From Saccharicrinis carchari (lineage in GTDB: Bacteria; Bacteroidota; Bacteroidia; Bacteroidales; Marinilabiliaceae): DNA of 64,000 bases. The position numbers and the translations under genes are program-made. The DNA lies in assembly GCF_900182605.1 (NCBI RefSeq), contig NZ_FXTB01000004.1:369570-433569 (forward strand), in the 5' to 3' direction. A model generated the notes under the pieces. The model did no database searches, was not told the DNA's origin, and was given only the letters and a program-made list of their open reading frames with translations. Of this stretch, positions 49,008 to 60,005 are shown one piece after another (the first letter of the stretch is position 1; every line of letters begins with the position of its first letter).

Positions 49008-50717
49008 CTAATTCTTCTTTGCCCAACTATCTCTTAAGGCTACCGTTCGGTTAAAAACAAGCTTTTGCGGCGTCGATTCCCTATCTACACAAAAGTAGCC
49101 CACCCGTTGAAACTGAAATTTATCCAATACTGAAGCATCACGAAGTGATGGCTCCACTTTAGCCGTGATTACTTTCAAGGAATCCGGATTGATAAAATCT
49201 ATATGATCCGCATCTTTTTGTGATGCAGGCGCTTCGTGGTTATACAACCGGTCGTACATACGCACTTCGGCATCTAGTGCATGGTTAACTGCCACCCAAT
49301 GTAAAATACCTTTTATTTTCCGACTAACCGTTGTTGCACCACTTTTGGTTTCGGGGTCGTAGGTGCAATAAATCTCCTCTATTTCACCGTTCGCATTTTT
49401 TTTGTAATCGGTACAAGTAACAGCATAAGCCCCTTTCAAACGTACCTCACGTCCGGGGCCGAGACGGAAAAATTTCCGGGGTGGGTCTTCCATAAAATCA
49501 TCCCGTTCAATATACACTTCGCGGGCAAAGGGTAACTTGCGTATGCCCATCGCTTCATCCTCAGGATTGTTCTCTATCTCTACCCACTCCTCTTGCCCCT
49601 CGGGGTAGTTGGTAATAATTAATTTAACAGGATCTATCACTGCATTTACGCGTGCCACTCGTTTATTCAGGTCATCGCGCACACAGCTCTCCAACAAGGC
49701 CACATCTATTACCCCATCGCGACGAGCCACCCCTACCTTATCGGCAAAGGTTCGTATAGATTCGGGGGTATACCCCCTGCGCCGCAATCCGGATACCGTA
49801 GGCATGCGCGGATCGTCCCAGCCGTCCACAATTTCTTTTTCCACCAGCTCCAGCAATTTACGTTTGCTCATAACGGTATAATTCAGGTTTAACCGAGCAA
49901 ACTCAATTTGTCGTGGTCTTGGTCTGCTCATCAAGTCCTTATCACCTTCAATAATCTGATCCAAAAACCAATTGTATAAAGGACGATGTACCTCAAACTC
50001 GAGGGTACATACGGAGTGTGTAATACCCTCTATAAAATCTTCCTGTCCATGCGCAAAGTCGTACATGGGATAAATACACCAATCATCACCTGTTCGATGG
50101 TGCGAACTATGTATAATGCGATACATCAAGGGGTCGCGCATATGCATGTTGGGCGAGGCCATATCTATTTTAGCCCGCAACACTTTTCGGCCCGCGGCGA
50201 ACTCACCGTTTTTCATTCGCTCAAATAAATCCAGGTTTTCCTGCACCGGTCGGTTGCGGCATGGGCTTTCGGCGCCGGCTTGGGTGGGTGTACCCTTTTG
50301 CCTGGCTATATCTTCGGCCGATTGATCATCCACATAGGCTTTACCATTTTTGATGAGCTTTACCGCCCAATCGTACAGCTGTTGAAAATAGTCCGAGGCA
50401 TATTTCTCCTCTCCCTCCCATTCAAATCCGAGCCATCGCACATCTTCCATTATACTATCTACATACTCCACATCTTCTTTAAGCGGATTGGTATCATCGA
50501 AACGTAAGTTACAGGCTCCGCCATATTTTTGGGCCAAACCAAAGTTTAAACAGATGGATTTGGCATGTCCAATATGTAAATATCCGTTGGGTTCGGGCGG
50601 AAAACGCGTAAGCACCACACCATCATTGATATTCTTGGCCAGATCCTTGTCAATTTCCTGATGGATAAAATTCGATTTTACCATCTCCGGATTATTTTCA
50701 GCATGTTTTGTATTCAT
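49008..50717 (-). CDS. glnS: glutamine-tRNA ligase
   Basis: 569 residues. Class I synthetase with [20 protein letters not shown] (HIGH), the VMSKRKL loop, [20 protein letters not shown] and a C-terminal beta-barrel anticodon-binding part ([20 protein letters not shown]). Full length compared with the E. coli enzyme. Attaches glutamine to tRNA-Gln. Convergent with gltX and sharing its terminator; divergent from folB. Confidence 0.97.
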   Translation of the reverse strand: MNTKHAENNPEMVKSNFIHQEIDKDLAKNINDGVVLTRFPPEPNGYLHIGHAKSICLNFGLAQKYGGACNLRFDDTNPLKEDVEYVDSIMEDVRWLGFEWEGEEKYASDYFQQLYDWAVKLIKNGKAYVDDQSAEDIARQKGTPTQAGAESPCRNRPVQENLDLFERMKNGEFAAGRKVLRAKIDMASPNMHMRDPLMYRIIHSSHHRTGDDWCIYPMYDFAHGQEDFIEGITHSVCTLEFEVHRPLYNWFLDQIIEGDKDLMSRPRPRQIEFARLNLNYTVMSKRKLLELVEKEIVDGWDDPRMPTVSGLRRRGYTPESIRTFADKVGVARRDGVIDVALLESCVRDDLNKRVARVNAVIDPVKLIITNYPEGQEEWVEIENNPEDEAMGIRKLPFAREVYIERDDFMEDPPRKFFRLGPGREVRLKGAYAVTCTDYKKNANGEIEEIYCTYDPETKSGATTVSRKIKGILHWVAVNHALDAEVRMYDRLYNHEAPASQKDADHIDFINPDSLKVITAKVEPSLRDASVLDKFQFQRVGYFCVDRESTPQKLVFNRTVALRDSWAKKN

Positions 50718-50933
50718 AGGAAAATTATAATAAAGCGATGATTTAGCTAATATATTGCATTCAAAATTCGCGGTATGCAGTACCTGATGAATTGATAAAA
50801 AACAACATTGCGCAAAAATAAAGCTTTTAACGTAATAAGGCGATTATTTGTGTTAAAAAGCCATAACTTTGTCCTCTTTCAGTGGCAGGCAAACAAGTAT
50901 AATATTATCATAAGTAATACGATCGAATAAGTT

Positions 50934-51290
50934 ATGCAAAAAGGAATAATTGAGTTAGACGAAATGGAGTTTTACGCCTATCATGGCTGTTTTAAAGAAG
51001 AACAAAAGGTAGGCAATCGTTTTACCGTGAACATTGCCATCCAATTAGATATACAAAAACCTAGTGAAAGCGATAACATACAGGATGCATTAAATTATGT
51101 AAGGGTATATGAACTTACAAAACAAGAGATTAACAAAAAATCACACCTGTTAGAGCATCTTGCCGAAAGGATTTTAAATAGCATACGTCTTGAGTTTGAA
51201 TTGGTTGATTGGGTGCGCGTTAAAGTGTCGAAGTTAAACCCTCCCATGGGTGGTCAAATGAAATCGGTGAGTGTAACACTCCAAAGATAG
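50934..51290 (+). CDS. folB: dihydroneopterin aldolase
   Basis: 118 residues, the usual size. FolB fold with IELDEMEFYAYHGCFKEEQK at the N-terminus (YHG with the following acidic residue is the substrate site), HLLEHLAERIL and the C-terminal VKVSKLNPPMGGQMKSVSV with its catalytic lysine. Works in folate synthesis, splitting dihydroneopterin. A TAACTTTG box (50864-50871) lies about 60 bases upstream, but the -33 element is unclear. Not in an operon with other folate genes. Confidence 0.93.
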   Translation: MQKGIIELDEMEFYAYHGCFKEEQKVGNRFTVNIAIQLDIQKPSESDNIQDALNYVRVYELTKQEINKKSHLLEHLAERILNSIRLEFELVDWVRVKVSKLNPPMGGQMKSVSVTLQR

Positions 51291-51327
51291 CGGGGCCGGG
51301 ATTTTAATAGGCTTTTAGTGCCGGCTA

Positions 51328-53589
51328 TCAGTTTTCGCCCTCTACTAAAAAACCATCCAGCAGGGTTAGCAAGTCATCTTTAGGTGCCGGCTTGGTAATA
51401 CAAGCATCAAAATTCTTCCCCATATCGTGTGGGTTCAGGCTATCTGCGTTTTCGGTATGTAAAACCACAGGCATATTTTTATTAAGCTGTTTTATAATAT
51501 CTACCAGGTTATCTCCATCCGAATCGGAAAATGGCCTATCCATTAATACCAGGTGGATATCTTTTCTATTCATCAACAACTTACTGGCGCCGGCCACGGT
51601 ACGCGCCGAAATGAGGGTAATTCCGGTGTCCTCAATATATTTACGCATTTGCAAGTGGGTACTGCTGTTTTCATCCACCAGCAGCATCATTTTATTGGGC
51701 CAGTAATATTTTTTTGGCAGCAATGGAGTAGATAGCTTGAAAATTTGTTTTTTGTTGGATATAGGCACATCATTTATAGGATGCGTAAAGAAAAACTCTG
51801 CACCTTTGCCGGCATCTGACTCCAGTCCTATTTCACCTCCCAGGGCATTTACTAGTTTTTCGCATATGGCCAGGCCTATACCGGTTCCCTGATACATGTT
51901 ATGCTCGCTTTCCTGTCCTTTACTAAACGGTTTAAATATAACTTGTTGTTTGGCTTTTGAAATTCCAATTCCTGTATCGCGCACAAAAAAACGATAAGCA
52001 TCCTTTTCCAAACTAAAACCAAATTCCACAAAACCTTTAAGTGTAAACTTGATAGCATTACCAATTAAATTAACCAGCACCTGACGCAAACGAGCCGGGT
52101 CGGTATCAAGATGATAAGGCCCACCCTCGGGTAAAGAACAAATAAGGCGCACCCTTCCTTTGTGCTCAAGCGCTACCTTGTTCAGAAAAATATCATTTAA
52201 CTCGTTACACTGTGCAGTCAGATTTACCTTTTGTTTTACAACCGCAATTGAGCCACTTTCAATTTTAGCTACATCAATTATATTATTCACCAACTCCATT
52301 AGGCTATCCGAGTTTTTCAGTATTACATCTACGTAATCATCTACTTCGCCTGGTGGCAGCTTACTGTCTTTGAGTAAGGAGGAAAAGCCAACAATGGCAT
52401 TGAGTGGGGTGCGTAACTCATGGCTGATATTTGAGAGGAACTCGGATTTTAGTCTATCCGATCTTTCGGCATTTTCTTTGGCCAATACAAGCTCTTCATT
52501 CAACACTTTAAGCTGGTTGGCAGATATGTGAGAACTTTGCTTTACATCGACGCATACATTTAGAGCAAAACATCCATACCTTTGTTTGTCGAAACGAAGC
52601 AATTTACCGGTCATCTCCATCTCCACCTCATCTCCATTTTTAAGACAAAACACCAGCCTGCCTGTATATTCATTCCCGCCAAGCACTCTGGACTGTGCTT
52701 CTTCAAATTCCGACAATGCATCGGGATGAACAATGCTGGAAATTTTTTCTTTAAGCAATTCACTGCTCTTACTACCCAATATTGCACATGCCGGTTTGTT
52801 TACATACTTTATTTCCGCTTCTTCCGTGATGAGCACTATAGGTGATAGGGCATCCAACATTTCTTTGAGGAGTAGCTCGCCAAGTGCCAAATCCTTATTC
52901 TGAATCATTAGCTCGGCAAAACGCTCATTATATTCCTCCTCTTTTTGAGCAAGTGCGTCTGTTAGTTTTTTTACACGGTTTTTATAACTTATTCTATTAA
53001 GTCCAAACGACATAAAACCCGCTACTTGTTGCATCGTATCGATTTCAAAAGGATACCACTCCCTTGAAAACAGGCACGATTCAAGTACCATCATCCCATT
53101 TTTGAATGACTCCAATTCAACCGGAACAATTAATAATGAGGCTACATTAAAAATCTCAAACTTTTCGGAAAGCGAAAGACTCAGATCAGACTTTAAATCA
53201 TTACTTACAAAGCAACCACAGCTATTAGAGTGTATCAGCGGATTTTCGTCAGCGGTAATAGTCAATTCACCCGGATGATATTCCTGTACTTTTCCATTAA
53301 CCCATTGCTGTTGCGCTATGTAGGCCTGTTGTTGCTCATCGAAGGAGAAGAATGAAATACGATCCACATGGCAGCACTCTCCAATTTGTTTTATGCATGC
53401 TTGTAGTGTTGTTTCCACATCTTCCCCCTGGTGGAGCAAAGCCTCTATATCCGCTATAAGCTGTGGATATGGATGAAATCCCGACTTACAATCAGCCTTG
53501 ACAAATTTGCTGAGTATGTTTTTCAGATGCTTGTTCTCCGCCTCTAGCGACCGAAGTACAGTACTTTTTCCGAAATGATTGTTACTCAT
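51328..53589 (-). CDS. hybrid sensor histidine kinase (GAF-PAS-HisKA-HATPase-REC)
   Basis: 753 residues, cytoplasmic, with no membrane segments. In order: an N-terminal GAF-like domain (about 35-210) rich in cysteine (IGECCHVDRIS, NSCGCFVSND), a coiled coil (about 210-240), a PAS domain (about 245-355; PIVLITEEAEIKYVNKPACA), HisKA with the phospho-acceptor His in FLSNISHELRTPLNAIVG, HATPase with LVNLIGNAIKFT and VRDTGIGIS, and a C-terminal receiver (about 635-750) whose acceptor Asp in HLVLMDRPFSDSDG is intact. Its ATG overlaps the last codons of ccsBA (ATGAGTAA), so it is translationally coupled. A redox or heme-linked signal is suggested but not shown. Confidence 0.92.
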   Translation of the reverse strand: MSNNHFGKSTVLRSLEAENKHLKNILSKFVKADCKSGFHPYPQLIADIEALLHQGEDVETTLQACIKQIGECCHVDRISFFSFDEQQQAYIAQQQWVNGKVQEYHPGELTITADENPLIHSNSCGCFVSNDLKSDLSLSLSEKFEIFNVASLLIVPVELESFKNGMMVLESCLFSREWYPFEIDTMQQVAGFMSFGLNRISYKNRVKKLTDALAQKEEEYNERFAELMIQNKDLALGELLLKEMLDALSPIVLITEEAEIKYVNKPACAILGSKSSELLKEKISSIVHPDALSEFEEAQSRVLGGNEYTGRLVFCLKNGDEVEMEMTGKLLRFDKQRYGCFALNVCVDVKQSSHISANQLKVLNEELVLAKENAERSDRLKSEFLSNISHELRTPLNAIVGFSSLLKDSKLPPGEVDDYVDVILKNSDSLMELVNNIIDVAKIESGSIAVVKQKVNLTAQCNELNDIFLNKVALEHKGRVRLICSLPEGGPYHLDTDPARLRQVLVNLIGNAIKFTLKGFVEFGFSLEKDAYRFFVRDTGIGISKAKQQVIFKPFSKGQESEHNMYQGTGIGLAICEKLVNALGGEIGLESDAGKGAEFFFTHPINDVPISNKKQIFKLSTPLLPKKYYWPNKMMLLVDENSSTHLQMRKYIEDTGITLISARTVAGASKLLMNRKDIHLVLMDRPFSDSDGDNLVDIIKQLNKNMPVVLHTENADSLNPHDMGKNFDACITKPAPKDDLLTLLDGFLVEGEN

Positions 53590-56500
53590 TTTTTGTTGCC
53601 ATCTTTTTTAAACGTTCCGAATTATAAATGGCATAACCTGCCACAACTAATATAGTAACTACGGTATAATATACAAAATCGGGGATAGGCACGGGATCGC
53701 CTTTGGCATAAGAGTGCATGCCGGCTAAATAGTAATTAACGCCCAGATAAGTCATAATAACAGATGAAAAACCTATTACCGAAGCCACATTAAACGCCAA
53801 CACACTTTTTAATCCGGGTATAAATCGCATGTGTAAAATAAAGGCATATATAACCACCGTAACTAACGACCATGTTTCCTTGGGATCCCATCCCCAATAT
53901 CGACCCCAGGATTCGTTGGCCCAAACACCGCCCAAAAAGGAGCCTATAGTTATCATATACAATCCAATTGTTAGCGACATTTCCATAATACTGCTCAGTT
54001 CGATAATCGAATAATCAACCTTATCTTCCTTATGTCGTTTTTTAATACCGATAAGGATAAGATTGAAAAAGCCCATGAGCGCCGCCAGACCCAAAAAGCC
54101 GTAACTGGCTACAATAACAGCAACATGTATGGTTAACCAATACGATTTTAATACCGGAACCAAATTGGTTATCTCCGGATTCATCCAACTAAGATGAGCC
54201 ACCATTAGTACGATACCCGCAAACACCCCGGCCACCGAAAGTGCGATAGGCGACTTACGGCTGAACACTAAACCCGCCAGTAGCATGGACCATCCAATAT
54301 ACAACATCGACTCATAACCATTACTCCATGGCGCATGCCCCGATATGTACCACCGCAGCGCCAGGCCGGCTGTATAAACTATAAAACTTAAACCAAGAAT
54401 ACCTGCTCCTATGCGGATAATAGTTTTAGGTGATTTTTTGGGTAAAAATAAAAACACAAACTGAAATATGAGTAAGATGAATCCTACAAAAAACACCACA
54501 GGAGCCATCATCAAAAAAACATTGGTTTCATTGTACATTATTTCCAATTTACCTGCGGTTTCAGAAGGCAGAATTTCGCCGGCAAATTTGTTTTGGAATT
54601 TGGATATCGCATCCATGTACGTTGTGGCCTGCTCTTCATCGCCATTGCTGAGCGCTTGCATATACACCGAAAATACATTTCGCACAAACAAACTGTCCCC
54701 CTCACTCAATCCAGGGTGTGTCTTTCCGGGGGTGAGCCATTTAGCCTGTGTGTCGCCGGGTATAGGAAAAATATTTAATAACTGTCCCGATTGCACCAAA
54801 TAAAATACATTAACCTGTTCATCCACCTTAATAACTTCGTTCTGAAATTTGGTTCGGTAGGCCGGTTTTGTTCGGTAGGCTTCCTCTACTTGTTTATGCA
54901 ATTTGTAATTACCCGAAGGTCCAAAAAAATCACCAAAAGAAGCTTTTGTACCGCTGTTGCCCACAATGCTTTTCATGGATTCTTCTTTAACGGTAATCAA
55001 CGGAACGTTTCGCCATGCTTCGGTATTATTTAACATACTCAGCACCACCCTGTCGGCCGAGTATCCCTTAAACCGGTTGTGCTTTACCAGCTTTCGCATT
55101 ACTTCGCCGTTCATAGAATTCATAGGCTTTATACGTCCCCCGGCATCCTGCACCCAAATAGATCCAAACTGCTGAGCCTGCTGTTCGCTCACGTTGATGT
55201 AAGCATCAATATCTTGTGCCTGCATAGTTCCGGCAAAGACCAAAACAAGTAACATGGCTAAACTTTTTTTCTTTGCCTCGATGCTTGAAATACGCTTGCC
55301 CATATAACGGAACCTACTTTTCGATGCTAATAGGGAAAGAATCATGGTGAGCGTCATTAAAAAATAACCAAAATAAGTAATTAGGGTGCCCCACAAATCC
55401 TTGTTAACAGATAGTACAGTTCCTTGTTCGTCCATATCATACGATGATTGATAAAAACGATATCCTCTATAGTTTAAAATATTGTTCATAAATATCCTGA
55501 AATCCTTAACCACCCCGTTTTCATCATCTTTTAAGGTTACCTCGCTGGCAAACGACGAAGGACTCTCGGATCCGGGATATCTTTCCAACTGAAAATCGTT
55601 GAGGTGTATGTGAAATGGCGCCGTTAGTTCCTTTGCACCATAACGGAGTTTCACGCTCACATCGCCCAATTTAAGCTCGCTATATTGACCTACCGCGCTG
55701 CTATGTCCTTGCAGGTCCATGGTTTTTTCTAAGTCGCCCACTTTTACTCTCACGCTTACCAGTTCCATTCCACTACCTTGCTCTTCGGGCTTTGCGGCTA
55801 CTGCCTTTAAGGAGGCCTGTGGCATATAATTGGTTTGCACCATAAAAAACGATCCTGTACCGTACAGCACATTACTGTAAAACACCTGCGGTTCGCTTAA
55901 GTCAAGCGTTGTTTTTTCCTGAGTACCCATATTGGTGGTAAACACATTATGCTTAGCAGTAAAAAACAACTGATCATCCTGTGGGTAGATATTAAAATCA
56001 CAGTCTACATCAGTGGCAAAACCAATGGAGTAATTATCCACCTTTACATATTCGCCCTCGAAAAGGTTAAGTGTGTTACGGCCACCTCCGACGGACACGA
56101 CCAGCGAAACAAGTGGTTTTCCGTTAGGATCTTCTGCGGGTATTAAGTTGGTGTTTTTTATAAACCGAATACTTTTCAGTTTCACTCTTTTCCCATCTAC
56201 CTTCACATTCTTTTTAAAATAATTCTGACTCCGCTCCGACATCAAAACCGATTCGCTAACTTCCGCTTTAATGCCGTTGCGCTCCACAAAACCCGAGATA
56301 TAAGTGCGCGAAGAGAGGAACTTATTAGTAGATTCCCCTTCGCGTATATGCATCATCCCCTCGTATCCCACATAACGCGTAAGGGCAGCCCCCAGTAAAA
56401 TAACAATAAACGACATGTGAAACAATAAAATAGATATTTTGCCTTTCTTCCATAACTGTGGCTTGCTAAGGTTTAATAACATATTGATGCCCAACAGGAC

Positions 56501-56662
56501 GAATATACCTTCAAACCACCACGAATCATAATACAATGCTTTAGCCGCATTTGTTCCAAAATCATTTTCAACAAAAGTGGCAATGCCCATCGACGCAGCC
56601 AAAACTAAAAATAAGGTTCCCATTAAATAGGGAGCCGAAAGAAATGCAAGTATTTTTTTCAT
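53582..56662 (-). CDS. ccsBA: fused cytochrome c biogenesis protein CcsBA (ResB-CcsA)
   Basis: About 1026 residues combining ResB/CcsB (N-terminal helices and a large periplasmic domain) with CcsA (C-terminal helices). The heme-handling WWD-type motif reads WANESWGRYWGWDPKETWSL in the CcsA part. A second signal-like hydrophobic segment (LAMLLVLVFAGTMQAQ) separates the halves. It carries heme across the membrane and joins it to c-type apocytochromes (system II). Start ATG at 56662 (MKKILAFLSAPYLMG) matches the first helix; the frame is open 13 codons further upstream. Its stop overlaps the kinase start by 8 bases. Confidence 0.94.
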   Translation of the reverse strand: MKKILAFLSAPYLMGTLFLVLAASMGIATFVENDFGTNAAKALYYDSWWFEGIFVLLGINMLLNLSKPQLWKKGKISILLFHMSFIVILLGAALTRYVGYEGMMHIREGESTNKFLSSRTYISGFVERNGIKAEVSESVLMSERSQNYFKKNVKVDGKRVKLKSIRFIKNTNLIPAEDPNGKPLVSLVVSVGGGRNTLNLFEGEYVKVDNYSIGFATDVDCDFNIYPQDDQLFFTAKHNVFTTNMGTQEKTTLDLSEPQVFYSNVLYGTGSFFMVQTNYMPQASLKAVAAKPEEQGSGMELVSVRVKVGDLEKTMDLQGHSSAVGQYSELKLGDVSVKLRYGAKELTAPFHIHLNDFQLERYPGSESPSSFASEVTLKDDENGVVKDFRIFMNNILNYRGYRFYQSSYDMDEQGTVLSVNKDLWGTLITYFGYFLMTLTMILSLLASKSRFRYMGKRISSIEAKKKSLAMLLVLVFAGTMQAQDIDAYINVSEQQAQQFGSIWVQDAGGRIKPMNSMNGEVMRKLVKHNRFKGYSADRVVLSMLNNTEAWRNVPLITVKEESMKSIVGNSGTKASFGDFFGPSGNYKLHKQVEEAYRTKPAYRTKFQNEVIKVDEQVNVFYLVQSGQLLNIFPIPGDTQAKWLTPGKTHPGLSEGDSLFVRNVFSVYMQALSNGDEEQATTYMDAISKFQNKFAGEILPSETAGKLEIMYNETNVFLMMAPVVFFVGFILLIFQFVFLFLPKKSPKTIIRIGAGILGLSFIVYTAGLALRWYISGHAPWSNGYESMLYIGWSMLLAGLVFSRKSPIALSVAGVFAGIVLMVAHLSWMNPEITNLVPVLKSYWLTIHVAVIVASYGFLGLAALMGFFNLILIGIKKRHKEDKVDYSIIELSSIMEMSLTIGLYMITIGSFLGGVWANESWGRYWGWDPKETWSLVTVVIYAFILHMRFIPGLKSVLAFNVASVIGFSSVIMTYLGVNYYLAGMHSYAKGDPVPIPDFVYYTVVTILVVAGYAIYNSERLKKMATKNE

Positions 56663-56868
56663 TCTTAAAACAATTTTGCAAACCCCAAATATTCCGAGCA
56701 TATCACAATTTCAAAATTCAGATTAAAAAGCCATTATTAATAATATTGCTTCATGTATATTTTAGAACTGTGAATAATTTTCTCGGGCCATTCCGGCTTT
56801 TTTATTTTTGTGGGTGAATGTAGCAATAATTTATTTTGATTGCGATACTAAAAGCTATATTTACACCT

Positions 56869-57543
56869 ATGAAAACAAACAATAGTTTACTGCTTAAGTT
56901 CATCCACCGCTATGTGTCGGATAAAATGGACACCGTAGATGCAGGCCACAACATGGGACATATTGAAAGAGTACGAACCAATGCCCTGAAAATAAACAAA
57001 ATTGAGAAGGCGGATACTTTTTTGGTTGAAGCCGGCGCATTGCTCCACGACCTTACGGATGAAAAACTATTTAACAAAAGCGTAGCCGAGTGCGAGCTGA
57101 ATTTATTTTTACAACAAATTGGGTTAGACGATAGAACCATAAAGCTTCTTAATAACATTATCCGTTCTGTATCCTTTGGTGCCGAATTCGATGGAACATA
57201 TCCACTCACACCTGAACAAAAAGTGGTACGCGATGCCGATCGGCTGGACGCATTGGGAGCCATTGGTATTGCCCGCACTTTTCATTACGGAGGCAGCAGA
57301 AACAGACAGATATACAACAAAACTGTAGCCCCTCAAAAATACCATAACACCTGCGAATACAGAAACAACAACTCCCCTACCATCAATCATTTTTACGAGA
57401 AACTACTCTTACTCAAAGACCGAATGGAAACATCTACAGGAAAAAAGATGGCGCTGCAAAGACACAGCTACATGATACTTTTTTTAAAACAATTTTACCT
57501 GGAATTAGGCGAAGAGGGCTTTTTGATCCCTCCAACAAAATAA
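56869..57543 (+). CDS. HD-domain phosphohydrolase
   Basis: About 224 residues. HD-superfamily metal sites are His31 (in AGHNMGHIERV), the pair His60-Asp61 (ALLHDLTDEK) and a later Asp in VVRDADRLDALGAIGIARTF. It is similar in layout to YedJ-type hydrolases; substrate unknown, perhaps a nucleotide or phosphomonoester. The ATG at 56869 is used; a TTG in the same frame at 56836 is less likely. Divergent from ccsBA across about 200 bases. Confidence 0.85.
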   Translation: MKTNNSLLLKFIHRYVSDKMDTVDAGHNMGHIERVRTNALKINKIEKADTFLVEAGALLHDLTDEKLFNKSVAECELNLFLQQIGLDDRTIKLLNNIIRSVSFGAEFDGTYPLTPEQKVVRDADRLDALGAIGIARTFHYGGSRNRQIYNKTVAPQKYHNTCEYRNNNSPTINHFYEKLLLLKDRMETSTGKKMALQRHSYMILFLKQFYLELGEEGFLIPPTK

Positions 57544-57568
57544 CCCTAATGTTTTTTTCACAAATCAT

Positions 57569-57576
57569 TATCTTTG
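57569..57576 (+). promoter_or_regulatory. candidate -7 box of the penicillin-binding protein gene
   Basis: TATCTTTG is a full TAnnTTTG match, 32 bases before the ATG at 57609; a T-rich stretch (GTTTTTTTCA) occupies the place of the -33 element. Confidence 0.45.
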
Positions 57577-57608
57577 TCTACGCTTAATCAATCGACACAC
57601 GCTACGTA

Positions 57609-60005
57609 ATGACCGCAAAAAAAAGAAAATCCAAATTAAAGCCTGCATCCCGAAGAAAATCTTCGACAAAAACCCGTACGCATAACTCATGGCAAAAGAA
57701 GGTATTTATTTTATCTCTAAAGGCAGGAGCCGTGATGGGTGGAGCAGTGTTTGTTTTTCTGCTGTTGGTGTACCTGGGTTTTTTTGGCCGCCTACCCAAC
57801 AAAACTGAGCTGGCTCAAATAGATAACGATGTGGCCTCGGAGGTATATGCCGAGGGTTCAGTTTTGATGGGCAAATATTACTACCAGAACAGGATGAGCA
57901 TTGAGAACAAGCGTATCTCCAAGCATGTTAAAAATGCGCTGGTAGCCACCGAGGACAAACGGTTTTTTGAACACGAAGGCTTTGATATTTTTAGCCTCGG
58001 CCGGGTATTGTTTAAAACCATATTGCTACAAAATAAATCGCAGGGAGGCGGAAGCACCATAAGCCAGCAACTGGCCAAAAATTTATATCCGCGCAAAAAC
58101 TACGGGCCTTTCTCTATGCCCATCAATAAATCTAAAGAAATATTTATTGCTTCGCGGCTCGAAGACGTGTATTCAAAAGAAGATATCCTAACCTTATATT
58201 TAAATACCGTACCTTTTGGCGAAGATGTGTACGGCATCGAGGCCGCATCGCAACGTTATTTCAACAAGCATTCCTCGCACTTGCAAGCCAAAGAAGCTGC
58301 CGTACTTGTAGGAATGCTGGCCGCCAACACGGCTTACAACCCAAGGGTAAACGCGCAGAACTCGCTAAAAAGAAGAAATCTTGTACTGGACCGGATGACA
58401 GAGTTCGGGTTTCTTGCTGCGGATGAGGCCGAGGAACTAAAAAAAGCCGATTTGGGATTGAACTACCGTAGAATAGATCACAACACCGGTATTGCACCTT
58501 ACTTTAGAGAACTTATACGCAAAAAAGTGGAGGGAATTTTAAGTGATACGTACGGCGATGAATACAACTTGTACAAAGATGGCCTAAAAATATATACCAC
58601 CATTGACCCTACCCTGCAGCAATATGCCAATGAAGCTGTACAACAACATATGGCAGTTTTGCAAACCCAATTTAAAAATCATTGGAAAAACAGAGATCCC
58701 TGGAAAAATCAACCGGCTGTTTTTGATAATGCACTTCACGCATCAGCGCGTTATAAAAAGCTTAAAGCTTCGGGTAAATCAGAAGATGAAATTCGGTCTG
58801 AGATGGAAAAGCTAAAGGAGATGATCGTATTTGCCTATCCCAACGAAAAAAAAGTAAAGCTCTCCCCTATCGATTCCATCAAACATTATTTAAAAATTTT
58901 AAATACCGGTTTTATGGTAATGGATCCGCATAACGGCCAAATACTATCGTGGGTTGGCGGCGTTAACCATAAATATTTTCAGTACGATCATGTTACTTCG
59001 CGACGCCAGGTGGGCTCCACATTTAAACCTATAGTGTATGCAGCGGCACTGATGGACGGAATGAGTCCCTGCGATTATTTCTCAAACGAAAGACGCATAT
59101 ACCATCAATACGACGATTGGTCGCCCACCAATTCAAATGGAGACCACCTGGGGTATTACTCCATGAAGGGTGGTCTGGCCAATTCCGTTAACACCATCAC
59201 GGCCGAAATTATGATTAAAACAGGAGTTGACAAGGTGCTTAAACTCGCTAAAAATATGGGGATACACTCTAGTTTACCCCCCGTACCCTCCATCAGCTTG
59301 GGAACCGGCGAAATATCCCTGCAGGAAATGCTGAGCGTGTACGCCTGTTTTGCTAATAATGGCAGCAAGATAGAACCCTTTGGCCTGCTGCGCATCGAAG
59401 ACAGAACTGGCAAAGTTTTGTACCAACACGAACCACAGATTAAAGGTTTTCCGGTTATGGACAGGCAAACTACAGATTTGATGAACTACATGCTTCAGGA
59501 GGTGGTTAACAACGGTACTGCCCGCAGTTTGCGCTCGACATATAGACTCAGAAGCCAAATGGCAGGCAAAACAGGCACTACTCAAAATAATGCCGACGGA
59601 TGGTTTATCGGATACACCCCCAGCTTAGTGGCCGGGGCATGGGTAGGCGCGCAAAGCCCTGCGGTACATTTTCGTAGCACAGCGTTGGGGCAAGGCGCGC
59701 ATATGGCATTGCCTATTTATGGTATTTTTATGCGTAAAGTGGAGCAGGATCCCAATTACAGAAAGTATACGAATGCACGATTCTCCAATCTGAACGAAGA
59801 TCTTTTGGCCATGGTAGATTGTGCCAATTTTTCCGAGGATAACCCCGACCGTTCCTTTTTTGACAATATTTTCAGATGGGGAAAGAAAGATCCGGATCCA
59901 CGTAAACTAAAACCAACGGATGAGGAAGATAAAGACGAAGAAGAAAGAAGTAAAAAACGTAAAGGTCTTTTAAACAGAATGAAAGATCTTTTCAAGAAAA
60001 AATAA
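57609..60005 (+). CDS. class A penicillin-binding protein (PBP1A type)
   Basis: 798 residues: a basic cytoplasmic tail, one membrane helix (VMGGAVFVFLLLVYLGFFG), a glycosyltransferase domain (family GT51) with EDKRFFEHEGFD and the GGGSTISQQLAKNL motif, then a transpeptidase domain with the active serine in GSTFKPIVYAAAL, the SVN motif in GGLANSVNTITA and KTGTTQNNADGWF, and a charged C-terminal tail. It polymerises and crosslinks peptidoglycan in the periplasm. The length is normal. It stands alone after the HD-hydrolase gene, 65 bases downstream. Confidence 0.95.
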   Translation: MTAKKRKSKLKPASRRKSSTKTRTHNSWQKKVFILSLKAGAVMGGAVFVFLLLVYLGFFGRLPNKTELAQIDNDVASEVYAEGSVLMGKYYYQNRMSIENKRISKHVKNALVATEDKRFFEHEGFDIFSLGRVLFKTILLQNKSQGGGSTISQQLAKNLYPRKNYGPFSMPINKSKEIFIASRLEDVYSKEDILTLYLNTVPFGEDVYGIEAASQRYFNKHSSHLQAKEAAVLVGMLAANTAYNPRVNAQNSLKRRNLVLDRMTEFGFLAADEAEELKKADLGLNYRRIDHNTGIAPYFRELIRKKVEGILSDTYGDEYNLYKDGLKIYTTIDPTLQQYANEAVQQHMAVLQTQFKNHWKNRDPWKNQPAVFDNALHASARYKKLKASGKSEDEIRSEMEKLKEMIVFAYPNEKKVKLSPIDSIKHYLKILNTGFMVMDPHNGQILSWVGGVNHKYFQYDHVTSRRQVGSTFKPIVYAAALMDGMSPCDYFSNERRIYHQYDDWSPTNSNGDHLGYYSMKGGLANSVNTITAEIMIKTGVDKVLKLAKNMGIHSSLPPVPSISLGTGEISLQEMLSVYACFANNGSKIEPFGLLRIEDRTGKVLYQHEPQIKGFPVMDRQTTDLMNYMLQEVVNNGTARSLRSTYRLRSQMAGKTGTTQNNADGWFIGYTPSLVAGAWVGAQSPAVHFRSTALGQGAHMALPIYGIFMRKVEQDPNYRKYTNARFSNLNEDLLAMVDCANFSEDNPDRSFFDNIFRWGKKDPDPRKLKPTDEEDKDEEERSKKRKGLLNRMKDLFKKK

